Assembly: GCF_900112455.1 (NCBI RefSeq)
Contig: NZ_FOLT01000005.1
Location: 62,001 to 126,000, forward strand
DNA from: Alkalibacterium subtropicum
Lineage (GTDB): Bacteria; Bacillota; Bacilli; Lactobacillales; Carnobacteriaceae_A
Length of the DNA: 64,000 bases
Direction: 5' to 3'
Every line of letters begins with the position of its first letter. The stretch's first letter is position 1. Both the position numbers and the translations under genes were made by a program. The notes below the pieces were generated by a model that saw nothing but the letters and a program-made list of their open reading frames with translations, was not told where the DNA came from and ran no database searches. Shown here piece after piece: positions 28,515-39,215 of the stretch.

Positions 28515-29702
28515 TTATTTATCAGAGATCGCTGCGATTCCTGGAAGTTCTTTACCTTCAAGGTATTCAAGTGATGCGCCGCCACCTGTTGAGATGTGGC
28601 TGAAGTCATCTTCGAAACCTAACTGCTGTGCTGCTGTGGCTGAGTCGCCGCCGCCAATGATCGTTGTTGCATCATCTAAGTTAGCTAGAGCTTCACAGAC
28701 CTTGATCGTTCCTTGAGCGAAGTTGTCCATTTCGAAAACGCCCATAGGACCGTTCCAGACCACAGTTTTTGCGCCCTTCAATTCGTTCTCAAAAAGCTCC
28801 ACAGTTTTCGGTCCGATATCCAGACCCATTTTACCTTCAGGAATGTTTTCGCCAACGACTTCAGTCGGAACATCATTAGAAAATTCAGAAGCAACAACTG
28901 AATCAACAGGTAAAACAAGCTTGTCGCCGGCCTTGTCCATCAATTCTTTAGCCAAGTCAACTTTATCTTCTTCAAGTAAAGAATTACCGATGTCTTTACC
29001 TAATGCCTTGTAGAAGGTATAGGTCATTCCGCCACCAACTAAAACTTTGTCAGCTTTAGCGATCAGGTTTTCGATAACGCCGATTTTATCTGAAACTTTC
29101 GCTCCACCTAAGATAGCAACGAAAGGACGTTTCGGTTCGTCAACGGCGCCACCGATGAAGTTGATTTCTTTTTCAACTAAGAATCCAGCAGCAGATTCAA
29201 CGTTTGAAGCGATCCCTACATTTGAAGCATGTGAACGGTGCGCTGTACCGAAGGCATCATTGACGAACACATCGCCTAAGCTTGCCCAGTATTTACCTAA
29301 TTCAGGGTCGTTTTTGCTTTCTTTTTTACCATCGACATCTTCGAAACGTGTGTTTTCAAACATCATGATTTCGCCGTCGTTCAAATTGTTCACAGCACTT
29401 TCAAGCTCTTCGCCGCGTGTTTCCGCAACGAAGGTCACATCTTTGCCTAATAACTCGCTTAAACGTTCAGAAACAGGTTTCATTGACAAGCCTGCTTTAT
29501 CATCTTCCGTTTTCACGCGTCCCAGGTGAGAAAACACGATCGCTTTTCCGCCTTGGTCCAGAATATATTCCAAAGTTGGTAAAGCAGCCTGGATGCGGTT
29601 GTCGTTCGTGATCTTACCGTCTTTCATCGGTACGTTGAAGTCAGCACGGACTAATACTTTTTTGCCTTTAAGATCGAGGTCTTTTACAGTTTTCTTTGCC
29701 AT
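28515..29702 (-). CDS. pgk: Phosphoglycerate kinase
   Basis: The protein has 395 residues: [16 protein letters not shown] and the substrate arginine region in the N-domain, [11 protein letters not shown] in the hinge and [13 protein letters not shown] near the C-terminus. It makes ATP from 1,3-bisphosphoglycerate. A longer frame starts at 29714, but AAAGGA is too close to that codon and sits 12 bases from the ATG at 29702, which gives the standard MAKKTVKDL start. gap lies upstream and tpiA downstream. Confidence 0.98.
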   Translation of the reverse strand: MAKKTVKDLDLKGKKVLVRADFNVPMKDGKITNDNRIQAALPTLEYILDQGGKAIVFSHLGRVKTEDDKAGLSMKPVSERLSELLGKDVTFVAETRGEELESAVNNLNDGEIMMFENTRFEDVDGKKESKNDPELGKYWASLGDVFVNDAFGTAHRSHASNVGIASNVESAAGFLVEKEINFIGGAVDEPKRPFVAILGGAKVSDKIGVIENLIAKADKVLVGGGMTYTFYKALGKDIGNSLLEEDKVDLAKELMDKAGDKLVLPVDSVVASEFSNDVPTEVVGENIPEGKMGLDIGPKTVELFENELKGAKTVVWNGPMGVFEMDNFAQGTIKVCEALANLDDATTIIGGGDSATAAQQLGFEDDFSHISTGGGASLEYLEGKELPGIAAISDK

Positions 29703-29764
29703 AAGTCGAATCATTCCTTTCGAATTTGAAAGTTTCTTTATAATATAAATTTTAGATTTTCACA

Positions 29765-29875
29765 AAAAAAGGGGGAAGCGCGATCCCCTCTATTTGATTG
29801 AACATGTTCGATTGACTGCTTTCGCATTAATCTGTCTGTTCTCTTAAATAGTAGAGTAGTTGCTCCCCCGCTTTA
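29765..29875 (-). other. Structured spacer between gap and pgk, terminator-like
   Basis: On the minus strand GCGGGGGAGC near the gap end can pair with GCGCTTCCCCC about 100 bases later, and seven T residues follow. The interior contains the perfect palindrome GAACATGTTC. It resembles an internal terminator or mRNA processing element that could give gap more transcript than the downstream genes. Confidence 0.55.
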
Positions 29876-29922
29876 TTTATTTCTGTTTGGTTGAATGTTT
29901 TAGAATGCTGTGTCGCTGGTTA

Positions 29923-30915
29923 TTATTTGTTAGCGAAGTATTCTAAAGTACGAACCATGTTACCAGTGAAACCGTACTCGTTGTCGTACCAAGCGACAGT
30001 CTTGACTAACTGGCCGTTTTTACCGTCTTGGATTTTAGTTTGAGTCGCATCGAAGATCGATCCAGCAGGCACACCGATGATGTCTGAAGATACGATTTCG
30101 TCTTCATTGTAAAGGTATGCGTCTGAAGAAGCTTTTTTCATTGCTTCGTTAACTTCTTCTGCTGTTACTTCTTTGTTCAATACAGAATATAATTCAACCA
30201 TTGAACCAGTGATCGTTGGAACACGTACAGCAGTTCCGTCAACTTTACCGTCAACTGCAGGAATAACTTTACCTACGGCTTTAGCAGCACCAGTTGAAGC
30301 TGGGATTGCGTTTGCTGCACCGGCACGGCTCTTACGTCCGCCTGGTGAGTCTTGCAGGCTCTGAGTTGAAGTATAAGCGTGGATCGTGCTCATCAATCCG
30401 TGGTCAAGACCAAATTCGTTGTTTAATACGTTGACCATAGGTGCCAAGCAGTTTGTTGTACATGAAGCAGCTGAAACGATTGTGTCGTCTGAACTGATTT
30501 CTTCATGGTTAACACCGAATACGATCGTTTTAAGGTCGCCTTTGGCTGGAGCTGAGATAAGAACGCGTTTAGCTCCTGCATCCAGGTGAGCTTGAGAAGC
30601 TTCTTTAGATACGTAGAATCCAGTTGATTCAAGAACGATATCGATACCTAAGTCGCCCCAAGGAAGGTTACGTGCGTCTTTTTCAGAATAAGCTTTGATT
30701 TCATTACCTTTGATTACTAATGAATCACCTTTAGCTTCTACATCGCCTTGGAAAGTACCTTGAGCTGTATCGTATTTGAATAGATAAGCCAAGTCTTCAT
30801 TACTTGTCAAGTCGTTGACTGCAACGACTTCTAAATCTGATCCACTTTCTAAAATACGACGAAGTGCTAAACGTCCAATACGTCCAAAACCATTGATTGC
30901 TACTTTTACTGACAT
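29923..30915 (-). CDS. gap: Glyceraldehyde-3-phosphate dehydrogenase (NAD, glycolytic)
   Basis: The protein has 330 residues: INGFGRIGR at the N-terminus, catalytic C152 in SAASCTTNC and H179. The NDL turn near 35 fits NAD use. It oxidises glyceraldehyde 3-phosphate to 1,3-bisphosphoglycerate in glycolysis. AAGGAGG precedes the ATG. It follows cggR by 35 bases, the usual regulator-gap order in Firmicutes, and a structured spacer separates it from pgk. Confidence 0.98.
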   Translation of the reverse strand: MSVKVAINGFGRIGRLALRRILESGSDLEVVAVNDLTSNEDLAYLFKYDTAQGTFQGDVEAKGDSLVIKGNEIKAYSEKDARNLPWGDLGIDIVLESTGFYVSKEASQAHLDAGAKRVLISAPAKGDLKTIVFGVNHEEISSDDTIVSAASCTTNCLAPMVNVLNNEFGLDHGLMSTIHAYTSTQSLQDSPGGRKSRAGAANAIPASTGAAKAVGKVIPAVDGKVDGTAVRVPTITGSMVELYSVLNKEVTAEEVNEAMKKASSDAYLYNEDEIVSSDIIGVPAGSIFDATQTKIQDGKNGQLVKTVAWYDNEYGFTGNMVRTLEYFANK

Positions 30916-30950
30916 AATCTAATTTCCTCCTTGGAAATAAAAAATATTTT

Positions 30951-31985
30951 TTATTTTAAAGGGTTTCCCCCGTTTAAAATCTCATTTGCGGCTGCTTCAT
31001 CCGTCACTAACCATGTGTGCGGAGGAGCAGTTTTCATGTGTGCTTCAATTGCCTTGGCTTTCTTTTTACCACCGGCAACAGCAATGACATGCGGGATACT
31101 TGGCAGTTTCGAGGACTGCAGTCCGATTCGAGACAATTTATAAACGATCTCGCCGTTCAGATTGATGAACTCGCCAAATGCTTCGGCTACTGCTTCGGAA
31201 TTTTCGAGTTCAGTCAACGTTTCTTCGTTCATTCCTCTTCGTTCTGCCATATCGATGGCATTACCTATACTGTACAAAACAACAGAGGCATTTTCAACTA
31301 ATTCGAGCGTCTCTTTGATTTCAGGTTCTTCAAGCAGCAGCGAATAGGTTTCGCTTCTGACATGTTCCGGCGCATACAACGCACGGCTTTTGCCGCCCGT
31401 ACGCTTTGCCATATTTTCAGCAATCACGTTGGCCTGTATGTCTACCGATTCACCGAGTCCGCCCCTTGCCGGTACAAACATCAAATCACGGTTCGATCCG
31501 ATCTGCTCATCCATCGCTTCTGCAACTCGGACCATTGTTGTTCCACCCATGACAGCTATTGTACTCGCACCTTCAGGAAGCAGAAAATCCAGCACTTCTG
31601 TAGCCGCTCGTGCCATGTCGCCGGCACTGGACAGATCTGCATCGGCATTACCGATGACAATAGTACAGTGATGAATACCCAGTTTGTTCGCCAGTTTTGC
31701 TTCTTTCTCCTGCGACTGAACATGCTGTCCCATAAGTTTGTCCAATTGATGAAACACGGTAATACCGGTCGGCGTGCATTCCATTCCCTGAGAAGAAGAT
31801 TTGATCAAGCCCTGACTGCGCAGGACTTCCACTTCTTTTCTCAAGACACGTTCAGTGAACCCCAGGCGATTCGCTAATGCGCGACGGCCAATGGGGCCAA
31901 CTTTCTGTATCTGATTCAGAATGTAATAGCGCTGCTTCAGTATATGCAGTGTTCCTGGTGCAACTTTTTCGATTACCGACAGCAT
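30951..31985 (-). CDS. cggR: CggR-type central glycolytic gene regulator (SorC family)
   Basis: The protein has about 344 residues. The N-terminal winged helix (LNQIQKVGPIGRRALANRLGFTERVLRKEVEVLRSQGLI) is followed by a SorC-type sugar-phosphate domain with GGTTMVRVA and IGNADADLSS. CggR represses the gap operon and is released by fructose 1,6-bisphosphate. The start is uncertain: I prefer ATG at 31985 (MLSVIEKVAPG), with AAAGG about 13 bases before; the longest frame begins with GTG at 32015 without a ribosome site. It is first in the glycolytic cluster behind a strong promoter. Confidence 0.93.
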   Translation of the reverse strand: MLSVIEKVAPGTLHILKQRYYILNQIQKVGPIGRRALANRLGFTERVLRKEVEVLRSQGLIKSSSQGMECTPTGITVFHQLDKLMGQHVQSQEKEAKLANKLGIHHCTIVIGNADADLSSAGDMARAATEVLDFLLPEGASTIAVMGGTTMVRVAEAMDEQIGSNRDLMFVPARGGLGESVDIQANVIAENMAKRTGGKSRALYAPEHVRSETYSLLLEEPEIKETLELVENASVVLYSIGNAIDMAERRGMNEETLTELENSEAVAEAFGEFINLNGEIVYKLSRIGLQSSKLPSIPHVIAVAGGKKKAKAIEAHMKTAPPHTWLVTDEAAANEILNGGNPLK

Positions 31986-32062
31986 ACGTGTACGAACACC
32001 TTTCCCTGAAATCACTTATTAAACTCGAATGTGATACTCTTACTTGTCTTGCATACATTCAA

Positions 32063-32091
32063 AGTATAACAGCAAGCGGGTCAGAATTCAA
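32063..32091 (-). promoter_or_regulatory. Promoter of the cggR-gap cluster with possible operator
   Basis: TTGAAT and TATACT are separated by exactly 17 bases on the minus strand. The inverted pair GGGT-N9-ACCC (with GAATTC inside) overlaps the -35 and could be a repressor site. It does not match the Bacillus CggR operator, so the assignment is tentative. Confidence 0.65.
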
Positions 32092-32142
32092 CCCATCAAA
32101 CCAAAATGATGGGACTTTTTTCGTCCTGTCAGCCGCTTGGCT

Positions 32143-32679
32143 TCACGCCTGATAAGCCAATTCCGTCTTGATCCGTTTATCTAAATCTTCTTCAGATATG
32201 CTTTCATCAAAAACAGTGTCATGGATGACGATCGTAGGAACTGAAGTGATATGCGCTTTTTTAGTTTCTTCTATTATGTTTTCAGTGTGTTCCTTATTAT
32301 TCTGTTCTACAGCATGTCGCTTCTCTTTTGCATAATCAGCGATGTCATCTTCGGACAAGCTGCCCCATTCGTCTAAATGAGCAAAGTAGAAGGTGATATC
32401 CTCTTTAGCTTTAGCCGGATCGCTGTGGTCCAAAAAGCGATGCAGCACATTCCCCTTCCTCAGACCTGGCGAATCTTTGTCAAAGTGCTTGATGATCCGC
32501 TGCACTTTGTTTTCTTTCACATAAGAATCTAGTATAGGAAGGGATTCCTCCCACCATTGTCTGGAATACGGACACCTTAAGTTGATGAACTCGACAATTT
32601 TCACAGGTGCTTTGTCGTTTCCAATAAGCAGACCTCCTTTTGTTGTCACTTCTTCAGTTTTAATCGCTGACGTATCCAA
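32143..32679 (-). CDS. DsbA-like thioredoxin-fold protein with CxxS motif
   Basis: The protein has 178 residues. FINLRCPYSRQWW near residue 30-42 is the DsbA active-site region, but the second cysteine is replaced by serine (CPYS), and no other cysteine follows. The helical insert and the cis-proline segment TSVPTIVIHD are present. There is no signal peptide, so it acts in the cytoplasm. A monothiol site suggests disulfide isomerisation, glutathionylation-type chemistry or binding rather than oxidation. The start is TTG at 32679 with AAAGGAG 12 bases upstream; this is uncertain. Confidence 0.75.
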   Translation of the reverse strand: MDTSAIKTEEVTTKGGLLIGNDKAPVKIVEFINLRCPYSRQWWEESLPILDSYVKENKVQRIIKHFDKDSPGLRKGNVLHRFLDHSDPAKAKEDITFYFAHLDEWGSLSEDDIADYAKEKRHAVEQNNKEHTENIIEETKKAHITSVPTIVIHDTVFDESISEEDLDKRIKTELAYQA

Positions 32680-32791
32680 TCCCTTATCAAACTCCTTTCA
32701 CTAATTCTCCACTTTCTTAAGTATACTCCGGGGATAAATCGATGACCAGTAAAACGATTTATAGAAGAAATGATAAACTGTATAGAAATGC

Positions 32792-32823
32792 AAAAACGAC
32801 CCCCTCGAATGAGCAGGTCGCTG
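32792..32823 (-). terminator. Terminator after clpP
   Basis: CGACC pairs with GGTCG, with partial pairing inside. Five T residues follow on the minus strand just past the clpP stop. Confidence 0.65.
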
Positions 32824-32832
32824 TCGATGATA

Positions 32833-33429
32833 TTATTTTGTTAAGTCCGCAGATGTATCCATGATCTCATCCACTAAACCATATTCTTTTGCTTCATCAG
32901 CGGTCATGAAGAAGTCACGGTCTGTGTCGCGTTCAATGACTTCCATAGACTGTCCTGTACGTTCGACCAGGATACGGTTCAAGCGATCTCTGGTTCTCAG
33001 GATATGTTTAGCTGCAATTTCAATTTCCGTTGCCTGACCCTGCGCGCCACCCAATGGCTGGTGAATCATGATTTCAGAATTCGGCAAAGCAAAACGCTTG
33101 CCTTTCACACCGGCTGCAAGCAGGAAACTTCCCATTGAAGCGGCAAGTCCGATAGCGATCGTCTGAACGTCTGCTTTAATGAAGTTCATCGTATCAAAGA
33201 TAGCCAGTCCAGCTGTGACGCTACCGCCTGGGGAATTGATGTAAAGATAGATATCTTTCTCGGGATCTTGTGCGTCCAGGAATAACAGCTGGGCAATGAC
33301 TGAGTTCGCCACTTGATCGTCGATCGGTCCGCCGAGCATGATGATGCGGTCTTTTAACAGACGTGAATAAATGTCATACGCACGCTCACCACGCGGGGAT
33401 TGTTCAATAACTGTAGGTACTAAATTCAT
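32833..33429 (-). CDS. clpP: ClpP, ATP-dependent protease proteolytic subunit
   Basis: The protein has 198 residues with the catalytic triad S98 (GLAASMGS), H123 (IMIHQPLGG) and D172. ClpP forms a 14-mer that degrades unfolded and ssrA-tagged proteins fed by ClpX, ClpC or ClpE. AAGGAGG precedes the ATG. It is monocistronic and has a perfect CtsR box over its promoter, so it belongs to the class III heat-shock response. Confidence 0.98.
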   Translation of the reverse strand: MNLVPTVIEQSPRGERAYDIYSRLLKDRIIMLGGPIDDQVANSVIAQLLFLDAQDPEKDIYLYINSPGGSVTAGLAIFDTMNFIKADVQTIAIGLAASMGSFLLAAGVKGKRFALPNSEIMIHQPLGGAQGQATEIEIAAKHILRTRDRLNRILVERTGQSMEVIERDTDRDFFMTADEAKEYGLVDEIMDTSADLTK

Positions 33430-33498
33430 GTAACTTCCTCCTTAAAATGCTTTCTAAATAAGTGTAGCATAAATGGTATTTTTAATGAATCTAAAATG

Positions 33499-33528
33499 AT
33501 TATACCCTATTGGTCAAAGAAGGTCAAA
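33499..33528 (-). promoter_or_regulatory. clpP promoter with overlapping CtsR operator
   Basis: GGTCAAAGAAGGTCAAA (33512-33528) matches the CtsR direct-repeat consensus at every fixed position. On the minus strand TTGACC and TATAAT are 17 bases apart, and the -35 lies inside the CtsR box. Binding of CtsR would block polymerase until heat shock. Confidence 0.92.
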
Positions 33529-33660
33529 TACGTGCTGCTGATCGCCTGAAAATATTCGACACTGTTTCCACTTCAGATAAAAAGAAAGATGACGATGAGT
33601 CATATCCTTTTAGTTGGTCATAACAATAGCAGTAAAAACCTCATCTGACAGTCCTCAAAC

Positions 33661-34269
33661 TCATCCCGCCAGTTCGCCCAAGACGACTTCCACGACCCTT
33701 TGTTCTTTGCGCTCGATCATATATTGCCGGATGTGAGGATCAATGTTCAAGCGCTGGAGCTCGATATCATCCCCATCAGTCTTTCCCATACCGACAGTGT
33801 TCAGGACACGGTGATACGCTTCTCCAAGCAGTTGTTTCGTGTCGGTCGTCCATTGAGCGACTGTCTCGTTTTCTTTTGCCTTCTTTTCAATGAACGCTGA
33901 CGTTTCCTTTTTGCTCAGATGCCAGTCCAGCACCAGAAATTTATCCCAGACCACTTCCCGCATCCATTCAAACAGCAGCTGATCTTTTTTCAGCAGGGCA
34001 TAAAAGAGGATAGCTTTGCTCGTCTCGGCATCTGTCACTAAAAACTGATTGAACAAATATACGTCCATTTGCTCCAGACGTTTTTGGATCTCATTGAAAA
34101 AGCGCACCGTCCGGTCCTGGCTGTGCAGCTGGAAACGATTTTCTTCAAGCAGTGTTTCCAGGATAGCCTCAAAAGTTTTTCCCTCATGCAGAAGTCCGGC
34201 GACGATCAGTGTTTCTTCATATAGAAATCCCCGAGTATTTAAAGTTGTCAGATAAGTGTTTTCAGTCAC
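33661..34269 (-). CDS. DUF1819/BrxA-like protein, orphan
   Basis: The protein has 202 residues and is mostly helical. The pattern TYLTTLNTRGFLYEETLIVAGLLHEGKT, EENRFQLHSQDRTVRFFNEIQKRLE, YALLKKDQLLFEWMREVVWDKF, FIEKKAKENETVAQWTTDTKQLL resembles the DUF1819 family, which includes BrxA of BREX phage-defence systems. BrxA is a small DNA-binding helical protein. No other BREX gene (brxB, brxC, pglX, pglZ, brxL) lies nearby, so this is either an orphan or a different family member. The start is GTG at 34269 with a weak GGAAG. I recognise the family from pattern only. Confidence 0.6.
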   Translation of the reverse strand: MTENTYLTTLNTRGFLYEETLIVAGLLHEGKTFEAILETLLEENRFQLHSQDRTVRFFNEIQKRLEQMDVYLFNQFLVTDAETSKAILFYALLKKDQLLFEWMREVVWDKFLVLDWHLSKKETSAFIEKKAKENETVAQWTTDTKQLLGEAYHRVLNTVGMGKTDGDDIELQRLNIDPHIRQYMIERKEQRVVEVVLGELAG

Positions 34270-34364
34270 GGTTCTTCCGCCTTCCTGTTATTTTTTCCAC
34301 GTTCAGTTTATCATTTATCGTTCACTGGCACATATTTCTTGCAGGCTCGCCTTCTGGGTCAAAC

Positions 34365-34405
34365 TGAAAAAAACAGCTCAGGACACAAGGTTCCAAGAAC
34401 TGTTT
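34365..34405 (-). terminator. Terminator after the Eis-like gene
   Basis: AAACAG-TC pairs with GA-CTGTTT, with an inner GGA/TCC pair. Seven T residues follow on the minus strand. Confidence 0.7.
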
Positions 34406-34443
34406 TTCAAGTGGTCGATGCCAACTGAAGGAGACAGTTTATA

Positions 34444-35631
34444 TCAGAAGAAGTCATGCAGCTCAGGGACACCTTGAGGTAAAAGATCCTGCAGGGCTTG
34501 CGCTGATTCTTTGGATCCCGACAGCGAGCCTTCAAACTGCAGTTCTTCAGCTGTTTTGAACTGCATGAACAGCTGGGTCCATGTCTGGATACTGGCTTTG
34601 AGAAAACGGGAGTCATCTTCAGGTTTTTCTGAGACTGTAATGCTGACTTCCTGTCCGGCAAGAGAGAGCTTGAACAGTTTGTTGTTCCATTCTGCTGTAT
34701 CATCAGTGACTTCCAGCCAGAAATCCTGATTCTTTTCTGAATCGAAAGGAAACTGTTTCAGGAAGTTCTCCATATCGACGATACGGGCCATCATGTAGGA
34801 CGTTATTTTCTGATCCAGGTCTGCTTCATGAAACAAATGGGTCAGCCGCTGATCAGAACGACCGGTGTAGCTGAATGCCTCGGATCTCGAAGCGTGCGTG
34901 CCGATAAAATCCCAGAGTGCCTTTTCAGCCGTCCCTGTCAAAGCATTCAATTCATTGATCTGAAAATCGTTCCGATTTTCTCCAGTGAAGTCATACAGGA
35001 CGTATCCTTGAGGACATCCTTCATCATCCCGAAAAAGGGCGAGTCGTTTCTTGTCCGGAGACATGATCCGCTTTTCCCATACCCAGTCATGTCTTTTAAG
35101 TGGACCTATGGCTTGTTTCATCTTCTGGTGATAAATACTTTTCACCGCTTCTTTCTCATCCTCCCATAATACACGGTCGACACGCTGTTCAGGGGCCTCG
35201 AACGAGCCGAATGCACCAGATTCGATTTTGTACCGGCGTCTTTCAAACGCTATCTCGTATCCGAATTTACGATAGAATTTGTAGGAAAATGGAGCCAGAT
35301 AAGAAATCAATATACCGTTATCTTTCATTTCTCTCAGCGCTGTTTCTAAAAGGCTACGGACTGAACCTTGTCCTCTTACCTCTGGGTAACTGGTCACGTT
35401 CCCTATTCCGCCCATTTTAAACATGCTGCCGTGATAATACACCTCAAACGGATAGACGATCAGCGAGCTGGTCAGCTTATCCTCTGAAAAAGCACCATAA
35501 GCTGAGCCATAGTCAAATTCATGACGCATTCTCTTCTGGGCCTCTTCTGTATCTTCAAATTGGAAGGCATAAACATTTAATCGATAAACATCTTCCAAAT
35601 CCTGTTGTGACAATTTTCTGATCGTCGTCAT
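34444..35631 (-). CDS. Eis-like GNAT acetyltransferase with sterol-carrier-type C-terminal domain
   Basis: The protein has 395 residues. An N-terminal GNAT domain contains IGNVTSYPEVRGQGSVRSLLETAL (the acetyl-CoA loop R-G-Q-G-S) and LAPFSYKFYRKFGYE. A second GNAT-like half and a C-terminal SCP2-like domain follow, as in Eis proteins. Eis enzymes acetylate amines, including aminoglycosides or polyamines in some species; the substrate here is unknown. AAGGAG lies before the ATG at 35631; the longest frame to 35664 is less likely. The gene is monocistronic. Confidence 0.83.
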   Translation of the reverse strand: MTTIRKLSQQDLEDVYRLNVYAFQFEDTEEAQKRMRHEFDYGSAYGAFSEDKLTSSLIVYPFEVYYHGSMFKMGGIGNVTSYPEVRGQGSVRSLLETALREMKDNGILISYLAPFSYKFYRKFGYEIAFERRRYKIESGAFGSFEAPEQRVDRVLWEDEKEAVKSIYHQKMKQAIGPLKRHDWVWEKRIMSPDKKRLALFRDDEGCPQGYVLYDFTGENRNDFQINELNALTGTAEKALWDFIGTHASRSEAFSYTGRSDQRLTHLFHEADLDQKITSYMMARIVDMENFLKQFPFDSEKNQDFWLEVTDDTAEWNNKLFKLSLAGQEVSITVSEKPEDDSRFLKASIQTWTQLFMQFKTAEELQFEGSLSGSKESAQALQDLLPQGVPELHDFF

Positions 35632-35699
35632 ATTTTTCTCCTTCGCATGGCTGTTTGTCTTCATTATAACCTTTTTTACAGCTTTTTTTTAGTTTTATA

Positions 35700-35743
35700 G
35701 AAAAAAGGTTTCCATCCAGCGGTGCGTGGACGAAAACCCTTTT
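35700..35743 (-). terminator. Terminator after the GH1 gene
   Basis: AAAAGG-TTT-TCCA pairs with TGGA-AAA-CCTTTT. Six T residues follow on the minus strand. Confidence 0.8.
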
Positions 35744-35762
35744 GTCGTTACTTGTTATCTGT

Positions 35763-37244
<1,482 letters not shown>

Positions 37245-37375
37245 TCAGTTTATAGAGTGAAATCCATTACATACAAGCGGTTTCTAAAAATTATTTCACT
37301 TTTTGTTAACTAGTCACTTCACCTTGAATATGGTAAAGTGACTGAGACTATGTAATCAGGAAAGAGGAAATTGAG

Positions 37376-38650
37376 ATGACACACTATGATGTCCTTGTCA
37401 TCGGTGGCGGAACGAGCGGAATGATGGCTGCGATCTCTGCAGCAGAACACGGCGCCACTGTTGGACTTATTGAAAAGAACAAATTCGTCGGCCGGAAGCT
37501 CCTGGTCACAGGAAACGGCCGCTGTAATGTTACGAATAACCGCGATAAAGAAGAAATCATCCGACATATCCCCGGAAACGGGCGCTTTTTATACAGCGCC
37601 TTTTATCAGTACGACAACTACGATATCATGAATTTTTTCCGTTCACGCGGTATTGCCTTGAAAGAAGAGGACCACGGACGGATGTTTCCAACGACAGATA
37701 AATCGCGCACCATCGTGAATGCCCTGAAACAGATCATCGACGACTTGAACATTGATTTATTTGTCGATGCTCCCGTTGAGACGGTCCTGTATGACGAGGA
37801 GAAAGTAACGGGCGTAAGACTTATAGACGGCAGAGAATTCTCAGCGACTTCTGTCATACTGTCTACCGGTGGCCGCGCCATGCCTAAAACCGGTTCGACG
37901 GGTGACGGCTACAAATGGGCTAAAAAAGCCGGTCATACGATCAAAGAATTGTATCCGACCGAAGTGCCTATTACTTCCCAGGAATCTTTTATTGAAGAAC
38001 GCGTCCTGCAGGGCTTGTCTTTACGTGATATCAATTTGAGCGTGTTGAATAAGAAGAAAAAATCGGTCGTGACTCACCGCATGGACATGATCTTCACTCA
38101 CTTAGGCATTTCCGGTCCGGCCGTGCTGCGCTGTTCGATGTTTGTCCTTCAGACGATGAAACGCGACAAGACGGATGCAGCCACGATGACGATCGATTCG
38201 CTGCCTGATATGACTGAAGGCGAATTGAAGCAAAAAATGGCTCAGTTTAAAAAGAACGACGGCGACAAGAGCATCAAAAATGTTCTGAAACAGTTCGGTC
38301 CTGAGCGTTACATCCTGTTCGGCCTGGAACGTCAGTCCATCGACAGCGACAAAGCCTTCAAGACCCTCACACCTAAAGAAGTCGAAGCAATCATTACATT
38401 TTTGAAAGATTTCCGCTTTGACGTACACGGTTCCCTGCCGATCGAAAAGGCCTTTGTCACCGGCGGCGGCGTGCACACAAAAGAAGTGAATCCGAAATCA
38501 CTGGAAAGCAAGAAGAAAAAAAATCTGTATTTCACTGGAGAGATCCTTGATTATAACGGATATACAGGCGGCTATAACATCACCGGCGCCTTCATTACCG
38601 GACGCGTGGCCGGCATGCATGCCGCAGAGTCGGCTTTGGCATTAAAATAA
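37376..38650 (+). CDS. BaiN/YhiN-family FAD-dependent oxidoreductase (HI0933-like)
   Basis: The protein has 424 residues. It starts with the FAD-binding VIGGGTSGMMAAISAAEHG and GRKLLVTGNGRCNVTN, and ends with VTGGGVHTKEVNPKSLESK and DYNGYTGGYNITGAFITGRVAG. These are hallmarks of the HI0933/YhiN flavoprotein family. Its substrate is unknown in most species; one member (BaiN) acts in bile-acid dehydroxylation, but this does not imply that role here. AGAGGAAATTGAG precedes the ATG. Divergent from the GH1 gene, it has a hairpin (AGTCACTT/AAGTGACT) just upstream and is followed by a PspC gene. Confidence 0.9.
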   Translation: MTHYDVLVIGGGTSGMMAAISAAEHGATVGLIEKNKFVGRKLLVTGNGRCNVTNNRDKEEIIRHIPGNGRFLYSAFYQYDNYDIMNFFRSRGIALKEEDHGRMFPTTDKSRTIVNALKQIIDDLNIDLFVDAPVETVLYDEEKVTGVRLIDGREFSATSVILSTGGRAMPKTGSTGDGYKWAKKAGHTIKELYPTEVPITSQESFIEERVLQGLSLRDINLSVLNKKKKSVVTHRMDMIFTHLGISGPAVLRCSMFVLQTMKRDKTDAATMTIDSLPDMTEGELKQKMAQFKKNDGDKSIKNVLKQFGPERYILFGLERQSIDSDKAFKTLTPKEVEAIITFLKDFRFDVHGSLPIEKAFVTGGGVHTKEVNPKSLESKKKKNLYFTGEILDYNGYTGGYNITGAFITGRVAGMHAAESALALK

Positions 38651-38680
38651 AAGTCTTATTTTGGAAGGGACAGCTTGAAT

Positions 38681-38863
38681 ATGGAGCACAAACTTAGAAA
38701 GTCCTCGACTGACAAATCGATTCACGGCGTTTGTGGTGGCATCGCCGATTTTTTCGGAATATCCTCCTTTGCCGTCCGGCTCATCTTTATCTTTTTGCCC
38801 GCCAACGTTATCATTTACGCCATTCTCGCTAATACGATGGCTGAAAGTGAACGAACCCTGTAG
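38681..38863 (+). CDS. PspC-domain small membrane protein
   Basis: The protein has 60 residues. It begins with the PspC pattern LRKSSTDKSIHGVCGGIADFFGIS and then VRLIFIFLPANVIIYAILANTM as one membrane segment. PspC proteins take part in envelope stress responses. AAGGGA lies 10 bases before the ATG at 38681; an in-frame TTG two codons earlier (38675) is possible. It follows the flavoprotein by about 30 bases, likely on the same transcript, which ends at the downstream hairpin. Confidence 0.85.
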   Translation: MEHKLRKSSTDKSIHGVCGGIADFFGISSFAVRLIFIFLPANVIIYAILANTMAESERTL

Positions 38864-38898
38864 ACGCTTGTTTCCGGTAGCTTTGAATAGAACAGTAA

Positions 38899-38969
38899 AC
38901 GCACGACGTTGAACCGATAGACGGAAAGCCTGAATTGGACTTTCTTCTCCCTCAGCGTCGTGTGTTTTT
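38899..38969 (+). terminator. Terminator after the PspC gene
   Basis: ACGCACGACG-TGA pairs with TCA-CGTCGTGTG around a large loop, followed by five T residues on the plus strand. Confidence 0.78.
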
Positions 38970-39002
38970 ATACTTGATCTTTTTTTACAAAGAATAAGAG
39001 AA

Positions 39003-39215
39003 TTCGGTTCATACAGATGTCTAAATCAATCAAATACACCGAATCTACAGACGTTCGGTCTATCCGAACGCTTCTCTCATTCCAAAGAGCCGAACTTCTA
39101 TCACGTTCGACTCTTTCGATTTGCATACACTCTGGAATAGACCGAATTTGTATCTTTTCGGTCTATACATAGTTTCTTTCCGTATGAATAAACCGAACCT
39201 TAACGTTCATCGGTT
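39003..39215. repeat. Intergenic tandem repeat array C, 51-52 bp period, about 4-5 copies
   Basis: CGAA(C/T) occurs at 39040, 39091, 39143 and 39194, and the facing half-site TTCGGT (or TTCGA) at 39003, 39054, 39106, 39157 and about 39206. Steps are 51-52 bases. Each unit can fold, the best example being AGACCGAA with TTCGGTCT at 39141-39164. The bases between hairpins are only weakly conserved. The array lies in the gap between PspC and pepF, which are convergent. Confidence 0.82.

Noticed and set aside
29800-29830. LexA operator at GAACATGTTC between gap and pgk
   Set aside because: Gram-positive LexA boxes have GAAC-N4-GTTC; here the gap is only two bases, and the site is inside an operon.
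37285-37300. cre box before the 6-phospho-beta-glucosidase gene
   Set aside because: ATACAAGCGGTTTCTA has two mismatches at fixed bases. Control by CcpA is plausible biologically but not supported well here.
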